Below are positions 26,361-35,860 of a stretch of DNA of 64,000 nucleotides, in pieces. The position numbers and the translations under genes are program-made. Source of the stretch: Pseudofrankia sp. DC12 (lineage in GTDB: Bacteria; Actinomycetota; Actinomycetes; Frankiales; Frankiaceae); contig NZ_KQ031391.1 in the NCBI RefSeq assembly GCF_000966285.1, positions 1,206,819 to 1,270,818 on the forward strand, written 5' to 3'. The number at the start of each line of letters is the position of its first letter. The first letter of the stretch is position 1. The notes under the pieces are model-generated. The model was not told where the DNA came from. It did not search any database and was given only the letters and a program-made list of their open reading frames with translations.

Positions 26361-26791
26361 GGTCGTCGCAGATCCCCTCGTCGCCGACGGTCGGAGCCCC
26401 CCATTGTCGGTCTCCCGGGCCGGTCCGCCCGTGATGCGAGCGGCTCTCCGCGTTGGCCGTCGTCGCGCGGCGGCCCGCGGTCCTGCCCCAGGTCCAGCCT
26501 GGCGCGGATCGGCCGGCTGGACACGGCGGTCTATCGGCGGGATCGAGCGCCGATCCCGGGCGCGCGCGCAGGCCTGACCTGCGCCGTTCCGTGGTTGTGG
26601 CTCCCGTGACGCATCGTCGCGAACCCTGACCGATCGGGCGGGCGTCGTTGCGGGTTCCGAGTGGGCCCACCCCGACCATCCGCCCCGCGAGCTGGTAGAG
26701 TCTCCTACGTCGACGCGGGGGAAACCTGCTGGACACCAGCAAGACCTCGGCATTTGTACGGCCTCAGCATCTGCACGACCTCAGGAAACAT
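26361..26791. other. Gap upstream of tRNA-Lys; probable tRNA promoter
   Basis: No frame here looks coding. A TAGAGT at 26696-26701 would suit a -10 box for the tRNA 91 bases downstream, but no clear -35 lies at the right distance. Nothing else is visible. Confidence 0.3.
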
Positions 26792-26863
26792 GCGCCGCTA
26801 GCTCAATGGCAGAGCAGCGGACTCTTAATCCGCGGGTTCGGGGTTCGAATCCCTGGCGGCGCA
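26792..26863 (+). tRNA. tRNA-Lys (anticodon CTT)
   Basis: The cloverleaf folds fully: acceptor arms GCGCCGC and GCGGCGC, D stem GCTC/GAGC, anticodon stem GCGGA/TCCGC with loop CTCTTAA (anticodon CTT at 26824-26826), and T arm CGGGG-TTCGAAT-CCCTG. The discriminator is A at 26863 and CCA is not encoded (CCC follows). An intrinsic terminator lies six bases on. An excisionase-like gene 180 bases downstream suggests that its 3' end served as the attachment site of the island to the right. Confidence 0.97.
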
Positions 26864-26868
26864 CCCGT

Positions 26869-26892
26869 AAGCCCTGCTACGCAGGGCTTTTT
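26869..26892 (+). terminator. Intrinsic terminator of tRNA-Lys
   Basis: GCCCTGC and GCAGGGC (26871-26877 and 26881-26887) pair around the loop TAC and are followed by TTTTT, a textbook factor-independent terminator directly after the tRNA. Confidence 0.85.
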
Positions 26893-26898
26893 CATGTT

Positions 26899-26926
26899 GG
26901 GACGATCTTGACTGCAAGATCGTCCC
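26899..26926. repeat. Perfect 12-bp inverted repeat with 4-base loop
   Basis: Arms GGGACGATCTTG (26899-26910) and its exact complement (26915-26926) enclose ACTG. It lies between the tRNA terminator and the excisionase-like gene. It could end the minus-strand transcript or be a recombination-protein site. Confidence 0.7.
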
Positions 26927-26975
26927 GCAGAAACCCCGCTCTTTGGGAACCATGATCGGCGGTCGGGTCGGCCGG

Positions 26976-27000
26976 TGCGGGGCGTGGACCACGCCCCGCA
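26976..27000. repeat. 25-base palindrome downstream of the excisionase-like gene
   Basis: TGCGGGGCGTGG and its exact complement flank a single A. It starts 41 bases beyond the excisionase stop on the minus strand. With the neighbouring inverted repeat it forms a symmetric cluster next to the tRNA, as expected of an attachment region. Confidence 0.65.
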
Positions 27001-27041
27001 GCCGCGCCCGGTTCGGTCGTATTTGTGAGTTACGTCACGTC

Positions 27042-27227
27042 CTAGTGGGCGGCGAGCCACGCGGCGACATCTCGCTCTCGGTAACGGACGTAGCGGCCAA
27101 CACGGATGCCCCTCGGCCCGTCCCCGGTGGTCCGCCACTTGTAGACCGTGCTCACTGGAACCCGCAGGAACCGCGCCAGCTCCGGCACCGTCCACAGCCG
27201 CTCCGCTTCATCGCCAAGTTCTGCCAT
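27042..27227 (-). CDS. Excisionase-like helix-turn-helix protein
   Basis: A protein of 61 residues with the MerR/Xis-like winged helix: LWTVPELARFLRVPVSTVYK, then WRTTGDGPRGIRVGRYVRYR and ERDVAAWLAAH. These proteins bind attachment sites and steer integrase toward excision in actinomycete integrative elements. A strong GAGGAGG stands seven bases before the ATG. In such elements an integrase gene normally follows between xis and the tRNA, but here only 178 bases remain and none is present. So the element may be fixed, or the integrase lies elsewhere. Confidence 0.85.
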   Translation of the reverse strand: MAELGDEAERLWTVPELARFLRVPVSTVYKWRTTGDGPRGIRVGRYVRYRERDVAAWLAAH

Positions 27228-28693
27228 CGCGGTCGCCTCCTCGTCTGCCCGACCCGACCGGCGCCGCGTCGTGTCCGCCAGTCGCCAGGCCCCACCGCGG
27301 CAGCCGTCCTGGCACCTCCGTCTGAGGGCCAGTCAAGAGCCGGGAAGCTGAACCTGTCTGTCGACGAACGGCGCGCGGCGCCGCACTGGTATGGACGATG
27401 AGCGCCAGAGTCACCGCCAAGGCCATCTGAACCGTCACCGCCGAGGACATCGCCACAGACTCGGTCACCGCCAACGACACCGGCGCAGCCCTCGCCGCAG
27501 CGAGGCGGCCCGGAACAGTCGAGGACAGGTAACGGCCGGCGGACCCAGCCTCATCGGCGTCCTCGCGGAGACCTTGTCAGCACCCTTGTGCCGCGAAGAG
27601 GTCGTCGGCTGGAGGGGTGACGCGAGGACGTACCTCCGCCTAAGCCGGCCCGGCACTTGCGCGTCCGCGGCCAGCGTCGGCGGTGAGGCAGCGAGTGCGC
27701 TGGCGCTCCCGGCGCCGTGCATGATCTGGCGATAGAGAAGTGAGCGTCGCGTTCGTCAGGGCTGCGGAGGCCCATCGGCGACCCGGCCGCGCCGGGTGCC
27801 CAGGCCGGGTCGTCCGGGCGGGACTGACCGCTAGCTGCGCGGATGTCGTTCGCGATGACGATCGAGATGGCCCTCTTGATGAGGGTCGTGATGACCGAGC
27901 CGGACCACGTCGGACGCGCCGTGCGAGCCAAGACGGGAATCGGCACGGCCGGGCCCGGGACCGGGTCAGCCGCAACCGCTGGCCAAGCCGGCGGCAACGG
28001 CCCGGCGGTCGGGGGGGCCGCGGCAAATCGTGCTCTCACCTGTCACGGGCGCCCCCGCACGCTCCGCGCATGGTCATCTCAGTCCGCGCGTAGCGCCCAC
28101 CAGCGGCTGGCACCCGAGAACCTTGGGGTGATCGTGCACGGTCGCTATCGCGGCGCGGGTCGCCGTCTGGCGCTGCGGCGCCAAAGGGAGGACTGGTCCC
28201 CGGTTAGGCGGATCCGCGATCAATGTCAGGACGAAGCCGGCGCTCGGTGAGTAGCCGCCTGATCGCGCCGAGATCGCTCTTGGGATCGGAGTCACGGACG
28301 ATCCGGCACGGGTCTTTGGCTGCCTCGATGGTCGAGGCGGGCTCGATAAAGGTCGCGCCGGCGTAACGCTGCGAGCGACGCCCGATGTACGCCTCCCCGG
28401 TTGCAGCGGAACAACCCGCTGGCCCGCGGTGTCGGCAGCCCTGCAGCGAATCTGGAATTTGGTCCTCGGTACCGGTGCCACCAACCGCTGCAAGCCTCGC
28501 CGAATCCGTCCACCGCAGGAGACGCGCCTACATCAGGACATAACCACCCGTACAGACGCGCCGGACTCCTGCCACGGAGTGCGGCGCACAGGCCCCAGTC
28601 GGGAGATTTCAGGAAGAACATTGCGAACGGCGACGTCCGAAGCCACGGCGCCGTCACCATCACACGAACGGCGGTCGCGCCGCCCGAAGCCCG
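27228..28693. other. 1.5-kb stretch without a convincing gene
   Basis: Short frames exist on both strands but none shows a recognised domain, a good ribosome site and coding composition together. The best are a minus-strand hydrophobic start at 27480 (MSLAVTESVAMSSAVTVQMA), which soon turns into Arg/Gly-rich shadow, and TTLIKRAISIVIANDIRAAS on the minus strand near 27850. The stretch lies just inside the presumed island edge and probably holds decayed element genes. Confidence 0.4.
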
Positions 28694-29290
28694 CTAGATG
28701 ATCACGAAGCCGCTCTCGCGCAGCACGGCTTGCCACTGCCGGATTGGGCAGTCGGCCTCCACCAACGTCTCCAGGCCGCCTAGCCCAGTCGCCGCGAGAC
28801 AGGCCAAGACCTCCTCCTGCACTGGGAAGTTGCCCTGCAGGGCGTCGCAGTGACGGCAGGTGTTGGCGAGGTAGGTCCCTCCTACGGTTTGGCTGTACCG
28901 GGTCTTGATCGTCTCTGCTACCTCCGGCCGCCCTTCGACCCGCAGCAGCCATTGGGCCAGGGCAATCGTCTCGTCGGTGTCCGTGGTGGGCAGCCGTTGG
29001 TACCCGCGGGCTGGTTGTTTCGGATAAAGGCCCACAACACAGAGGGTCTGTTCACCACACTTCCAGCAGAGTCTCTTCATACCCAGGATGCGTACGCGGA
29101 TCGTGGCCGCGCATCCGGCCGGCGGCGGTTGCGGTCCGGAATCCGCCGACCCAGCTCCGGGAGCGATCTGGTCGACACGGCAAGCGGCGCAGAGGACCTC
29201 CCATCCCTCGGGGCCCGCTCGGAGTAGACCACCCTGCGCATGCACCATCACGGAACAGGACGCACAACGGCCCTCGAACTGGTTGTCCAT
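28694..29290 (-). CDS. Hypothetical protein with paired CxxC zinc-ribbon motifs
   Basis: A protein of 198 residues with four CxxC knuckles: CASC and CAAC near the start, CWKC at about 75 in LGMKRLCWKCGEQTLCVV, and CRHC at about 145 in TYLANTCRHCDALQGNFPVQ. They would form two zinc ribbons. The C-terminal part (EADCPIRQWQAVLRESGFVI) is helical. I do not recognise the family; zinc-ribbon proteins of this kind often touch nucleic acid. I start at the ATG at 29290 (MDNQFEGRCASC), which has GGAG at spacing eight; the frame is open to 29404. The IS256-type element begins 115 bases upstream and may have cut it from its promoter. Confidence 0.65.
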   Translation of the reverse strand: MDNQFEGRCASCSVMVHAQGGLLRAGPEGWEVLCAACRVDQIAPGAGSADSGPQPPPAGCAATIRVRILGMKRLCWKCGEQTLCVVGLYPKQPARGYQRLPTTDTDETIALAQWLLRVEGRPEVAETIKTRYSQTVGGTYLANTCRHCDALQGNFPVQEEVLACLAATGLGGLETLVEADCPIRQWQAVLRESGFVII

Positions 29291-29404
29291 CCGAACTTCT
29301 CCGATCCCAGAAAGGACAGCAGCTGCGGGTCCTAGAAAGCCGGGTAGACCAAGGGCTACCCGGCGATCTGGATAGCACGAAGGAGTAGTCGGAGCTTCGG
29401 TCAC

Positions 29405-30829
29405 GTCCAGCGGCGTGGTGTACGGAGGGTGACGTCGCGTGATCCTGGGTGCAGGTTATGCGGCGAGGGCGTCGGTGGTCACGCTGATCTCGGGTGTGTC
29501 GGCGGCGGTTTCGGCTGGATCGGTTTTGGCGAGGATTTCCAGTCCGAAGTAGCGGTGGGTCTCGATCCATTCGTCGTGCTGTTCGGCGAGGACCGCGCCG
29601 ACGAGACGAATGATCGCGTCGCGGTTCGGGAAGATACCGACGACGTCGGTGCGCCGGCGGATCTCCTTGTTCAGCCGTTCCTGCGGGTTCGACGACCAGA
29701 TCTGCCGCCAGATCTCTCGGGGATAGGTCGTGAACGCGAGCACGTCGGCTTTCGCTTCCTCCAGGTGGGTCGCGGCGCGGGGTAGCTTCTCGGAAAGAGC
29801 CTCGACGGCCCGGTCGAACTGTGCGTTCACCTCGGTCGCGCCGGCCTGGTCGAAGATCGTTCTTACCAGCGTGGCGACCCAGGGCTGTGAGCTTTTCGGG
29901 GTGAACGTCAGCAGGTCGCGCAGGTAGTGCGTGCGGCAGCGCTGCCAGGACGCGCCGGGCAGGGTCGCGCCGATCGCGGCGACGAGGCCGGCGTGGGCGT
30001 CGGACGTGACGAGGCGAACGCCCGTCAGGCCGCGGGCGACCAGGCCGCGGAAGAACGCCAGCCAGCCGGCACCGTCCTCGCTGCTCACGACGTCGAGGCC
30101 GAGGATCTCGCGGTGCCCGTCGCCGTTGACACCGACCGCGAGCAGGCAGTGCACGTTGATCACTCGGCCGTCCTCGCGGACCTTCATCGTCAACGCGTCC
30201 GCCTGCACGAACCGGTACGGCCCGCCGTCCAACGGCCGGGAACGGAACGCCTCGACCTGGGCGTCGAGATGCCGCGCGAGCTCCGATACCTGGGACTTCG
30301 AGATGTGGGCGACGCCGAGCTGCTCGACGAGCTTGTCGACCCGACGCGTCGAGACACCGAGCAGATAGGACGTCGCGACAACCGAGATCAGCGCCTGCTC
30401 CGCACGCCGGCGCCGCGTCAACAACCACTCCGGAAAATACGAGCCCTGCCGCAGCCGCGGAACCGCCAACTCGATCGTCCCGGCCCTCGTGTCCCACGCC
30501 CGATCCCGGTAACCATTCCGGCGATTGACACGTTCCGGAGATACCTCGCCATATTCCGCATTACAGATCTCATCCACCTCGGCGTTCATCAACGCCTCCG
30601 CGAACGCCTTCACCATCGAACCCAACAGATCAGGACTCGCCGTCAACAGCTCCTTGCCGAACCCCTCCGAGTCGGTCACAGTCGGACGCACGGCCATCGC
30701 GTATCTCTCCTCATCGAGTCGCTTTCGCAGGCTTTCTCGTGAGGATCACGCGATGGCCGTCCAACGTCACGCACCGTCACACACGGCGAGTCGTCAGACG
30801 ATCACACCCCGTACACCACGTCCGTGGAC
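29405..30829 (-). mobile_element. IS256-family insertion sequence, apparently complete
   Basis: Imperfect terminal inverted repeats of 28 bases lie at 29405-29432 and 30802-30829, matching at 23 positions around the shared GTGGTGTACGG. They enclose one intact mutator-type transposase. I could not find a matching 8-base target duplication at these edges (TCGGTCAC left, TCCACTGG right), so one end may be misplaced by a few bases or the flank may be rearranged. Confidence 0.85.
29456..30697 (-). CDS. IS256-family (mutator-type) transposase
   Basis: A full-length transposase of 413 residues. Its DDE centre is recognisable: the first Asp in YRFVQADALTMKVRE, the second in VRLVTSDAHAGLVAAIG, and the Glu region in NPQERLNKEIRRRTDVVGIF. 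The N-terminus (DLLGSMVKAFAEALMNAEVD, then ERVNRRNGYRDR) is the usual Mu-type head. No frameshift is visible, so the element may still be active. It lies inside the presumed island between the zinc-ribbon gene and the RecD-like gene. Confidence 0.95.
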   Translation of the reverse strand: MAVRPTVTDSEGFGKELLTASPDLLGSMVKAFAEALMNAEVDEICNAEYGEVSPERVNRRNGYRDRAWDTRAGTIELAVPRLRQGSYFPEWLLTRRRRAEQALISVVATSYLLGVSTRRVDKLVEQLGVAHISKSQVSELARHLDAQVEAFRSRPLDGGPYRFVQADALTMKVREDGRVINVHCLLAVGVNGDGHREILGLDVVSSEDGAGWLAFFRGLVARGLTGVRLVTSDAHAGLVAAIGATLPGASWQRCRTHYLRDLLTFTPKSSQPWVATLVRTIFDQAGATEVNAQFDRAVEALSEKLPRAATHLEEAKADVLAFTTYPREIWRQIWSSNPQERLNKEIRRRTDVVGIFPNRDAIIRLVGAVLAEQHDEWIETHRYFGLEILAKTDPAETAADTPEISVTTDALAA

Positions 30830-30872
30830 TCCACTGGAGCTTCTGACAGCGACGGGGTGTCTGCGCGTCTAG

Positions 30873-33800
30873 CTATTGGCCGGATTGCCGCCTGCTGGCC
30901 GTTCTCTTTGTAGCGAACCGCCGACCGCTAGCGCCTCGGACCGGCGAGGCATGGCCGACGCCAAGTACCTCGGCAGCGAGCGCGCGCCAAGCCTGGGCAT
31001 CGGCTCCGCGGAGGTCGTCGGTAATCAGCAGGGTTCCGTTCTGGCCTCCGCCATCGGCGTGCGGAAGGATCCCGTTCGCGGCGTACCAGGCCTTCTTCTT
31101 CTCCCACTTCCGGGCGTAATCAGGCAGGTCAAGCATGCCAGCGTGCTCCCAGAAGACGGTGCGGCCGTCGTCGGCGGCGATAGTGAAGTCTGGCAGCACC
31201 TGGCGGCCGTCCCTACCTGTGTAGGGCTGCTCATACTGCCATTGGCCGGGGACGAGGCCGTCGAGAAGCCCGGCGATGATGACCTCGTTCTTCGAGGCCA
31301 TAGGGGTGCCGTTCGCCGAGACGTGCAGGAGCTTGCGGTCGTACCGGCGCGCCTCGCCCCGGATCTGGAGGGTGAACGGTTCCGGGGCCGTGAACAGGTC
31401 GGTGAGCCGGCGGGCGGTTTCGGAGCGCCAGGGCTGGGCGAGGTCACGCAGGTCTGCGAGAGATCCCTCGTGCAGGATGACGACCCTGTCCTTCTGCCGG
31501 GTCAGCGCGGTGTACATCAGCTCGCGGGAGACGTGGGCGTGCGCCGGGAGGACCAGGAAGGTGGTGCCGAACTCGGAGCCCTGCGACTTGTGCACCGTGA
31601 CCGCCCACGCCAGCTCCAGGTCGACATCATCGCCGTCGGTCGGCCAGTAGCCGTACTGGAACCCTGGCTGGGAAGAGAACTCGACGTTGAGCCGTAGCCC
31701 CTTCTTCCGCCGAGTCTTGCTCGGAGTGACGCGGCCAATGCCAACGCCGATCTCGCCGTTCGCGACGTAGTTGAGCCCGCCAGTCGGTGGGTAGGCCTTG
31801 TGGCGCCGGTTGGTCGTCTGCATGACCTTGTCGCCACGGATGATCATCTCGGGGCCGATGGGTGCCGGGATGTTGGAGGTGAAGGTGCGCTGGGCGAACC
31901 GGAGGTCGTCCGCGCGGTAGACCCGCTTGATGTGCCGGTTGAGCTCGACCGTGCCGAACGGGCGTGACCGGGTCGGCGACAGGATCTGCCAGCGCTCGGC
32001 CTGGCGTCCGGCGCCGGGCTCCCAGTTGAGGTACTGCCCGTTGACCGATGCCCCGTAGGTCAGCGCGAAGGCCCAGTCGGGCTTCGGGTGGGTGTCGAGC
32101 GGGAGTTCCTCGCGCATCGTGTCGGTCAGCGCTTGGACCGCGGTGCGCTCGCCCCAGGGCTCGTAGCGCACGGTCGGCAGGTCCGGGGTGGTGGCGAGCT
32201 CGGTCCAGATGGCCTCGTCGCCGGCGCCGCGGGTGCCGTCGCCGAACCAGGCCGCGAGTTCCAGGTCGTGGCGGGTGCCGTGTCTGCCGTCGGGTAGCTG
32301 CCGCCTGGGTACCTGCAGTTCGACGTAGCCGGGTGCGACCCGTGCCCAGTTGACGAATTCTGCGGGCCGCAGTTTGTTGACGAGATCGGCGAACGGCCGG
32401 CCGGCTCCGATCGGCGGCAGCTGGTGCGGGTCGCCGACGAGCACGAGGCGGCGGACGCCGGTGAAGGCATCGAGGGTCGCGGCAAGCATCTCTTCGGTGA
32501 GCATGGAGGCCTCGTCGATCACGACGAGGCCATAGCTCCGGCGTCGGCCGTCGTTGCCCAGGACCCGGTAGCGGCCGGTTTCGCCCTCGTAGCGGCCCGA
32601 GAGGGTCAAATAGCTGGCGAGAGTCATCGCCGGCAACTCGACCTTCGTCTCCAGCTGGACCCGCGCCTTGCCTGTCGGCGCGAGCAGCAGCACGCCATCG
32701 GCGGCGACCCCGGGATATTCCACAAGCGCCCGCAGCAGTGTGGTCTTTCCGGTGCCGGCGGGCCCGATGAGCACCGACAGGGCCGAATCGTGGAGGATCG
32801 ACAGGCCGGCGGTCTTCTCGGTACGGGCACGGTCCTCCAGCTCGTCGTCCGCACCACCGGATGAGACGGTGACAAGCTGGTTGCGGTCGAGGGCCGCGTC
32901 CAGCACGGCGCGAGCGTCCGACAGGTCGCCCAGCCGCGTGCGCCGCTTTTGGACCGCAATCCAGTCGCGGATCGTCTGCGACGTTTCCTCATGGCGGACG
33001 AGCTTGTAGGCCGGGGAGCCGTCCGCCAGGGACACGCTGGTCAACGGCGACCAGTCGGGCCACGCGACGGCCGAATCGTGATCCAGGTCGAGACCCAGGA
33101 TGATCGTGCTGGTGAGGTTGCCTAGCTGGTCCAAGCTGCGCGCGTTTGCCAGGTCCACAGTCTCGTCCGCCGGGACCAGTGTGTCGCCCTGGGCACCCTG
33201 CTGCTCCAGTACATCGGCGAGCAACGCTTCGACGCGTGGCCTGTTCAACGGCCCGTCTCGCCGCACCTCGGCCGGGACCGGTGCTGTCCAGCTGACGTGC
33301 GTCGGCGGGTACAGGGCCCGGTCCACTGTCGTGAAGGGCACGTGATCGGGCGTCCCGTAGGTGCAAGTCGCCGCGAGGTATGGGTTGTCCAGCAGCTGAT
33401 TGAGTTCGAAGCCGACGTCCGTCTCTCCGGCCATGATGGTCCTCACCTGGTCGGGCGTGATGTCGAACGCCGAGAGCAGCCGCAACGCGGCCTGGCGCTC
33501 GGCCGGCTGCTTGCTCCAGATTCTGCCGATAGGGCGGGGCAGGTGCGACCTGAGCTGGTCGGGCGTAGCAGCGGGATCAGCGAAGATCTTCTCGAGGAGC
33601 GGCCAGGGATCGGACTCGCCAACATGCCCGACGACCGCCCGGGCAGCGGCATAGGGCTGGGCCACGCCGAGTTCACTGAAGATGGCGGCGAGACCAGGAA
33701 CGGGGCCACGTATCTGCCACAGCCGCTCGGCCTGGGTCGCGATCCAGTCCAGCGACGCGTCCGGAACCTCCACCCCGAGCGCCCGCATACCCCGGGCGGC

Positions 33801-34676
33801 CCGTTCGAGTGAGGCGAGCGCCTCGATTGCGGCGTCATCCGACAGGTGCTCCGTCACGTACGAGAACTCGGTGCCGCGCCTTTCGGGAGCCCAGGCGAGG
33901 GCTCCGGTGACATCCACACCGTCATCGAGGAGTGGTACCAGCCGCTGGTAGGGCAGCAGAATGCCGTCGGTCATGCCGGGCCGCAGGCTGTGCTCGACGA
34001 CCGTCTCCCACATCGACGACAGGAACGGCGCGGTCGGCGACTGGTTGTACATCGGCGGAAGCGTCACCCGGGTGACGCGCGCGGCTCCGACCAGCAGCCG
34101 GTCTGTACGCAGCTCCTGCAGCGGTGAATGCTTCAGGTAGATGACGACCAGCGAGTGACCCACCGTCACGGGCTCGAAGAACGCCTCGATGACCGCCCGC
34201 TGGTTGTTCCCGTCCATCACCCAGGCCGCATCGCCGTAGCCCGTCGCCTCATCAACCTGGTCTTCCGCGGTCGGGTTGAAGGCTCGCACGCGGCCGTGAC
34301 CGACCTCGTCAGCCAGCATCTTCCGGTTGAGCCAGCGGAACGGCACCGCCTCGAACGCGTAGCCCGGAAGCGATACATCGGTTGGATGGATCGCGCCCTT
34401 GTACGCCTGGTTCCAGGCGAACGGATGCGTCTTCGTCACCGTGTACCCGACGGGCGACATGAACGTCGCACGCTCACTCAGGCACGGCAGGCGACCCTGG
34501 TCGAGCGAGTCGATGCCGGCAGACGCATGCTCGACTTCATAAGCATCGTCCCGCTTCGGACCGATGTTGCTCAGAAGCACACACGACGAGTTCCCCCGTG
34601 GGTCGTCACAGACATATTGATCCCAAGGACGATCCCGCCACGGAACCCGCATCGACAGGTGCTGAACGCCGCTCAC
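30873..34676 (-). CDS. RecD-like SF1 helicase with C-terminal nuclease-like domain
   Basis: A protein of about 1,267 residues. The first about 620 residues begin with VQHLSMRVPWRDRPWDQYVC and have no fold I can name. The SF1B helicase core has Walker A GPAGTGKTTLL with Lys644, the DEAS box in VVIDEASML near 718, GDPHQLPPIGAG, and AVTVHKSQGSEFGTTFLVLP with TALTRQKDRVVIL. From about 1,125 a PD-(D/E)XK-like pattern appears: SKNEVIIAGLLDGL, LPDFTIAADDG and VFWEHAGMLDLPDYARKWEK. I start at the GTG at 34676; the frame is open to 34913. It is divergent from the SNF2/methyltransferase operon and looks like part of the same defence island. Confidence 0.8.
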   Translation of the reverse strand: MSGVQHLSMRVPWRDRPWDQYVCDDPRGNSSCVLLSNIGPKRDDAYEVEHASAGIDSLDQGRLPCLSERATFMSPVGYTVTKTHPFAWNQAYKGAIHPTDVSLPGYAFEAVPFRWLNRKMLADEVGHGRVRAFNPTAEDQVDEATGYGDAAWVMDGNNQRAVIEAFFEPVTVGHSLVVIYLKHSPLQELRTDRLLVGAARVTRVTLPPMYNQSPTAPFLSSMWETVVEHSLRPGMTDGILLPYQRLVPLLDDGVDVTGALAWAPERRGTEFSYVTEHLSDDAAIEALASLERAARGMRALGVEVPDASLDWIATQAERLWQIRGPVPGLAAIFSELGVAQPYAAARAVVGHVGESDPWPLLEKIFADPAATPDQLRSHLPRPIGRIWSKQPAERQAALRLLSAFDITPDQVRTIMAGETDVGFELNQLLDNPYLAATCTYGTPDHVPFTTVDRALYPPTHVSWTAPVPAEVRRDGPLNRPRVEALLADVLEQQGAQGDTLVPADETVDLANARSLDQLGNLTSTIILGLDLDHDSAVAWPDWSPLTSVSLADGSPAYKLVRHEETSQTIRDWIAVQKRRTRLGDLSDARAVLDAALDRNQLVTVSSGGADDELEDRARTEKTAGLSILHDSALSVLIGPAGTGKTTLLRALVEYPGVAADGVLLLAPTGKARVQLETKVELPAMTLASYLTLSGRYEGETGRYRVLGNDGRRRSYGLVVIDEASMLTEEMLAATLDAFTGVRRLVLVGDPHQLPPIGAGRPFADLVNKLRPAEFVNWARVAPGYVELQVPRRQLPDGRHGTRHDLELAAWFGDGTRGAGDEAIWTELATTPDLPTVRYEPWGERTAVQALTDTMREELPLDTHPKPDWAFALTYGASVNGQYLNWEPGAGRQAERWQILSPTRSRPFGTVELNRHIKRVYRADDLRFAQRTFTSNIPAPIGPEMIIRGDKVMQTTNRRHKAYPPTGGLNYVANGEIGVGIGRVTPSKTRRKKGLRLNVEFSSQPGFQYGYWPTDGDDVDLELAWAVTVHKSQGSEFGTTFLVLPAHAHVSRELMYTALTRQKDRVVILHEGSLADLRDLAQPWRSETARRLTDLFTAPEPFTLQIRGEARRYDRKLLHVSANGTPMASKNEVIIAGLLDGLVPGQWQYEQPYTGRDGRQVLPDFTIAADDGRTVFWEHAGMLDLPDYARKWEKKKAWYAANGILPHADGGGQNGTLLITDDLRGADAQAWRALAAEVLGVGHASPVRGASGRRFATKRTASRRQSGQ

Positions 34677-34988
34677 GCCACCGGCATACCATCCAGCACC
34701 GACAAGACGGTCATCTGCCACCGATGCCAGTCTTGAATCTCGACCACGGCGTCTGCTCCGCAGTGAACCCCTAGAGTCGGGCTGGGCTGGACGTCGCTGC
34801 CAATTACTGCAGGTCAGCGACCATTTCGAGGCTCCACATTGCTCCTGATCATGGTCAGAACCTAACTGCATGACGATACGTACGGACGTGGGCGCCCGTG
34901 TCCGGTTGTCCACAGCCGTGCCCCCGGGCAGAGCGCCGTGCCCGGGAGGGTTCCAGCGACGGAGGACGTCTCGCCGGTCGGGTCGGCG

Positions 34989-35504
34989 TCATGCCGCGAC
35001 AGCGAGGGGTTCGAGATCGGCCGGGTCAGGCCGGTCGCGCCAGGCTGCGGTGCGGCGATGGTCGGTGAGCTCCCACACGACGCGTAGCTGGATCGCGTCC
35101 GGGGTGACGACCGAGACCAGGTGAGGGACGGTGATCGCGCCGGCTTCCCAGGTGCAGTGGGGACGGGCGCCGCAGGTGATCACCGGGGCGTGGGCAGCCT
35201 CGTCGATGGTCCGCTGCTGGGCGATCAGGCGGGCGATGGCGAGGGCGAGAAAGGTGCGGGCCGGGGAGACGAGCCTGGGGCAGACGACCAGGACCCGGGC
35301 ATCGCCGGCCGTGGCGAGGGATCGGGCTTTGTTCTCGGGTGGGTAGGGATGGGCGGGGACGAACACGACACCCGTGTCGCCGCCGGCATGGTGGCGGGCG
35401 TGGCCGTCGAGCAGGACGCCTGGGCGGGCGGGCAGGTCGAGGGGTTCGAGGTCGAGGGTGACAGGGCCGGTGGTGGTGCCGTCGAGATCGAGCATCACGT
35501 GCAT
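34989..35504 (-). CDS. Hypothetical protein upstream of the RecD-like gene
   Basis: A protein of 171 residues starting MHVMLDLDGTTTGPVTLDLE, followed by VVFVPAHPYPPENKARSLAT, ARVLVVCPRLVSPARTFLAL and a C-terminal beta-rich part. GGGAGG stands five bases before the ATG, which supports expression. I do not recognise a domain and see no membrane or signal segment. It precedes the RecD-like gene on the same strand by about 310 bases, so co-transcription is possible but not evident. Confidence 0.55.
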   Translation of the reverse strand: MHVMLDLDGTTTGPVTLDLEPLDLPARPGVLLDGHARHHAGGDTGVVFVPAHPYPPENKARSLATAGDARVLVVCPRLVSPARTFLALAIARLIAQQRTIDEAAHAPVITCGARPHCTWEAGAITVPHLVSVVTPDAIQLRVVWELTDHRRTAAWRDRPDPADLEPLAVAA

Positions 35505-35860
35505 GCGAGGCCTCCCGTCCAGGCGTGGGTTACGGCTCCCCGGGGCCGGGGTTGTGGGGGCCGGCCGACCCCGGGGGCCGCGGCCACCATGACGCGGCTG
35601 GCCGGGCCGTCGACAGCGACTCGTTCAGGCTTCCCAAGGGACTCGACGGACCCCGCGCCGACGACCCGCCGCGGCGACGACACCGGGCCGTCCTGGAGAC
35701 GCCGTCGGCACGGGTCCGCGCCGTTTCAGTGACGCCCAGGGGCGGGGTCTGAGCCTCCTTGGTGACGTTTCGACACGCGGCGTGGTGGTGACGTGACAGA
35801 TGACCGGCAGGTCCGGATCATGCGAGATGTCTGGTTGCCTCATGGCCCGAGAGGTGCGGC
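35505..35860. other. Divergent intergenic region
   Basis: This 356-base gap separates the minus-strand hypothetical gene from the plus-strand regulator and must hold promoters for both. Two GGTGACGT words (35760 and 35787 areas) occur about 27 bases apart and might be operator half-sites. No coding frame is convincing. Confidence 0.35.

Noticed and set aside
29397..30837. 8-base target duplication around the IS256 element
   Set aside because: The flanking octamers TCGGTCAC and TCCACTGG do not match at the ends defined by the inverted repeats.
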